Assembly (NCBI GenBank): GCA_945876155.1
Contig: CAMCMW010000097.1
Location: 1 to 6,217, forward strand
DNA length: 6,217 bases
Direction: 5' to 3'
Origin: an uncultured Ruminococcus sp.
GTDB taxonomy: Bacteria > Bacillota > Clostridia > Oscillospirales > Ruminococcaceae
Part shown: piece by piece, positions 6,187 to 6,217 of the stretch
How positions within the stretch are numbered: position 1 is the stretch's first letter
Layout: every line of letters starts with the position of its first letter
Position numbers and translations under genes: made by a program
Notes under the pieces: model-generated
What the model saw: only the letters and a program-made list of their open reading frames with translations
The model's database searches: none
Told to the model about the DNA's origin: nothing

Positions 6187-6217
6187 TTAATATAGAGTTG
6201 AGTAATCTGGATTTTGT

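Overview
The window looks like chromosomal DNA from a cellulolytic, cellulosome-forming Ruminococcus (Bacillota, Oscillospiraceae; R. flavefaciens / R. albus / R. champanellensis type). Three things point there: a secreted family 9 glycoside hydrolase, a secreted protein with a type I dockerin of ruminococcal appearance, and moderate to low GC with strong AGGAGG-type ribosome binding sites. The genus is an inference from protein style; no 16S or other marker is present.

Layout. (1) Positions 2-694, minus strand: the first 231 codons of a secreted GH9 cellulase, cut by the left edge of the window. (2) Positions 695-936: a divergent intergenic region with a good sigma-A-type promoter for the cellulase on the minus strand, a second promoter for the exporter operon on the plus strand, and small inverted repeats between them. 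(3) Positions 937-4170, plus strand: a tight three-gene operon encoding an ABC-2 type exporter, made of one ATPase and two different six-helix permease subunits. The genes overlap by 1 and 14 bases and each has its own strong Shine-Dalgarno sequence. (4) Positions 4171-4242: a convergent intergenic gap with a near-perfect hairpin that can serve as a terminator in both directions. (5) Positions 4243-6120, minus strand: a 625-residue secreted dockerin protein with no recognised catalytic domain. Its parts are a signal peptide, two tandem copies of an unassigned beta-rich module, a prealbumin-like module, an internal dockerin, and an unassigned C-terminal domain of about 165 residues. (6) Positions 6121-6217: its leader, with a 17-base interrupted palindrome just upstream of a TATAAT box.

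How the genes fit together. The cellulase and the dockerin protein are both exported and probably both act on plant cell wall, the second by docking onto a scaffoldin. The ABC exporter between them has no linked regulator, sensor kinase, peptide precursor or biosynthetic gene in view, so its substrate cannot be read from the context. The least described part of the window is the dockerin protein, especially its N-terminal duplicated module and the domain after the dockerin. I see no tRNA, rRNA, CRISPR array, insertion sequence or phage gene.
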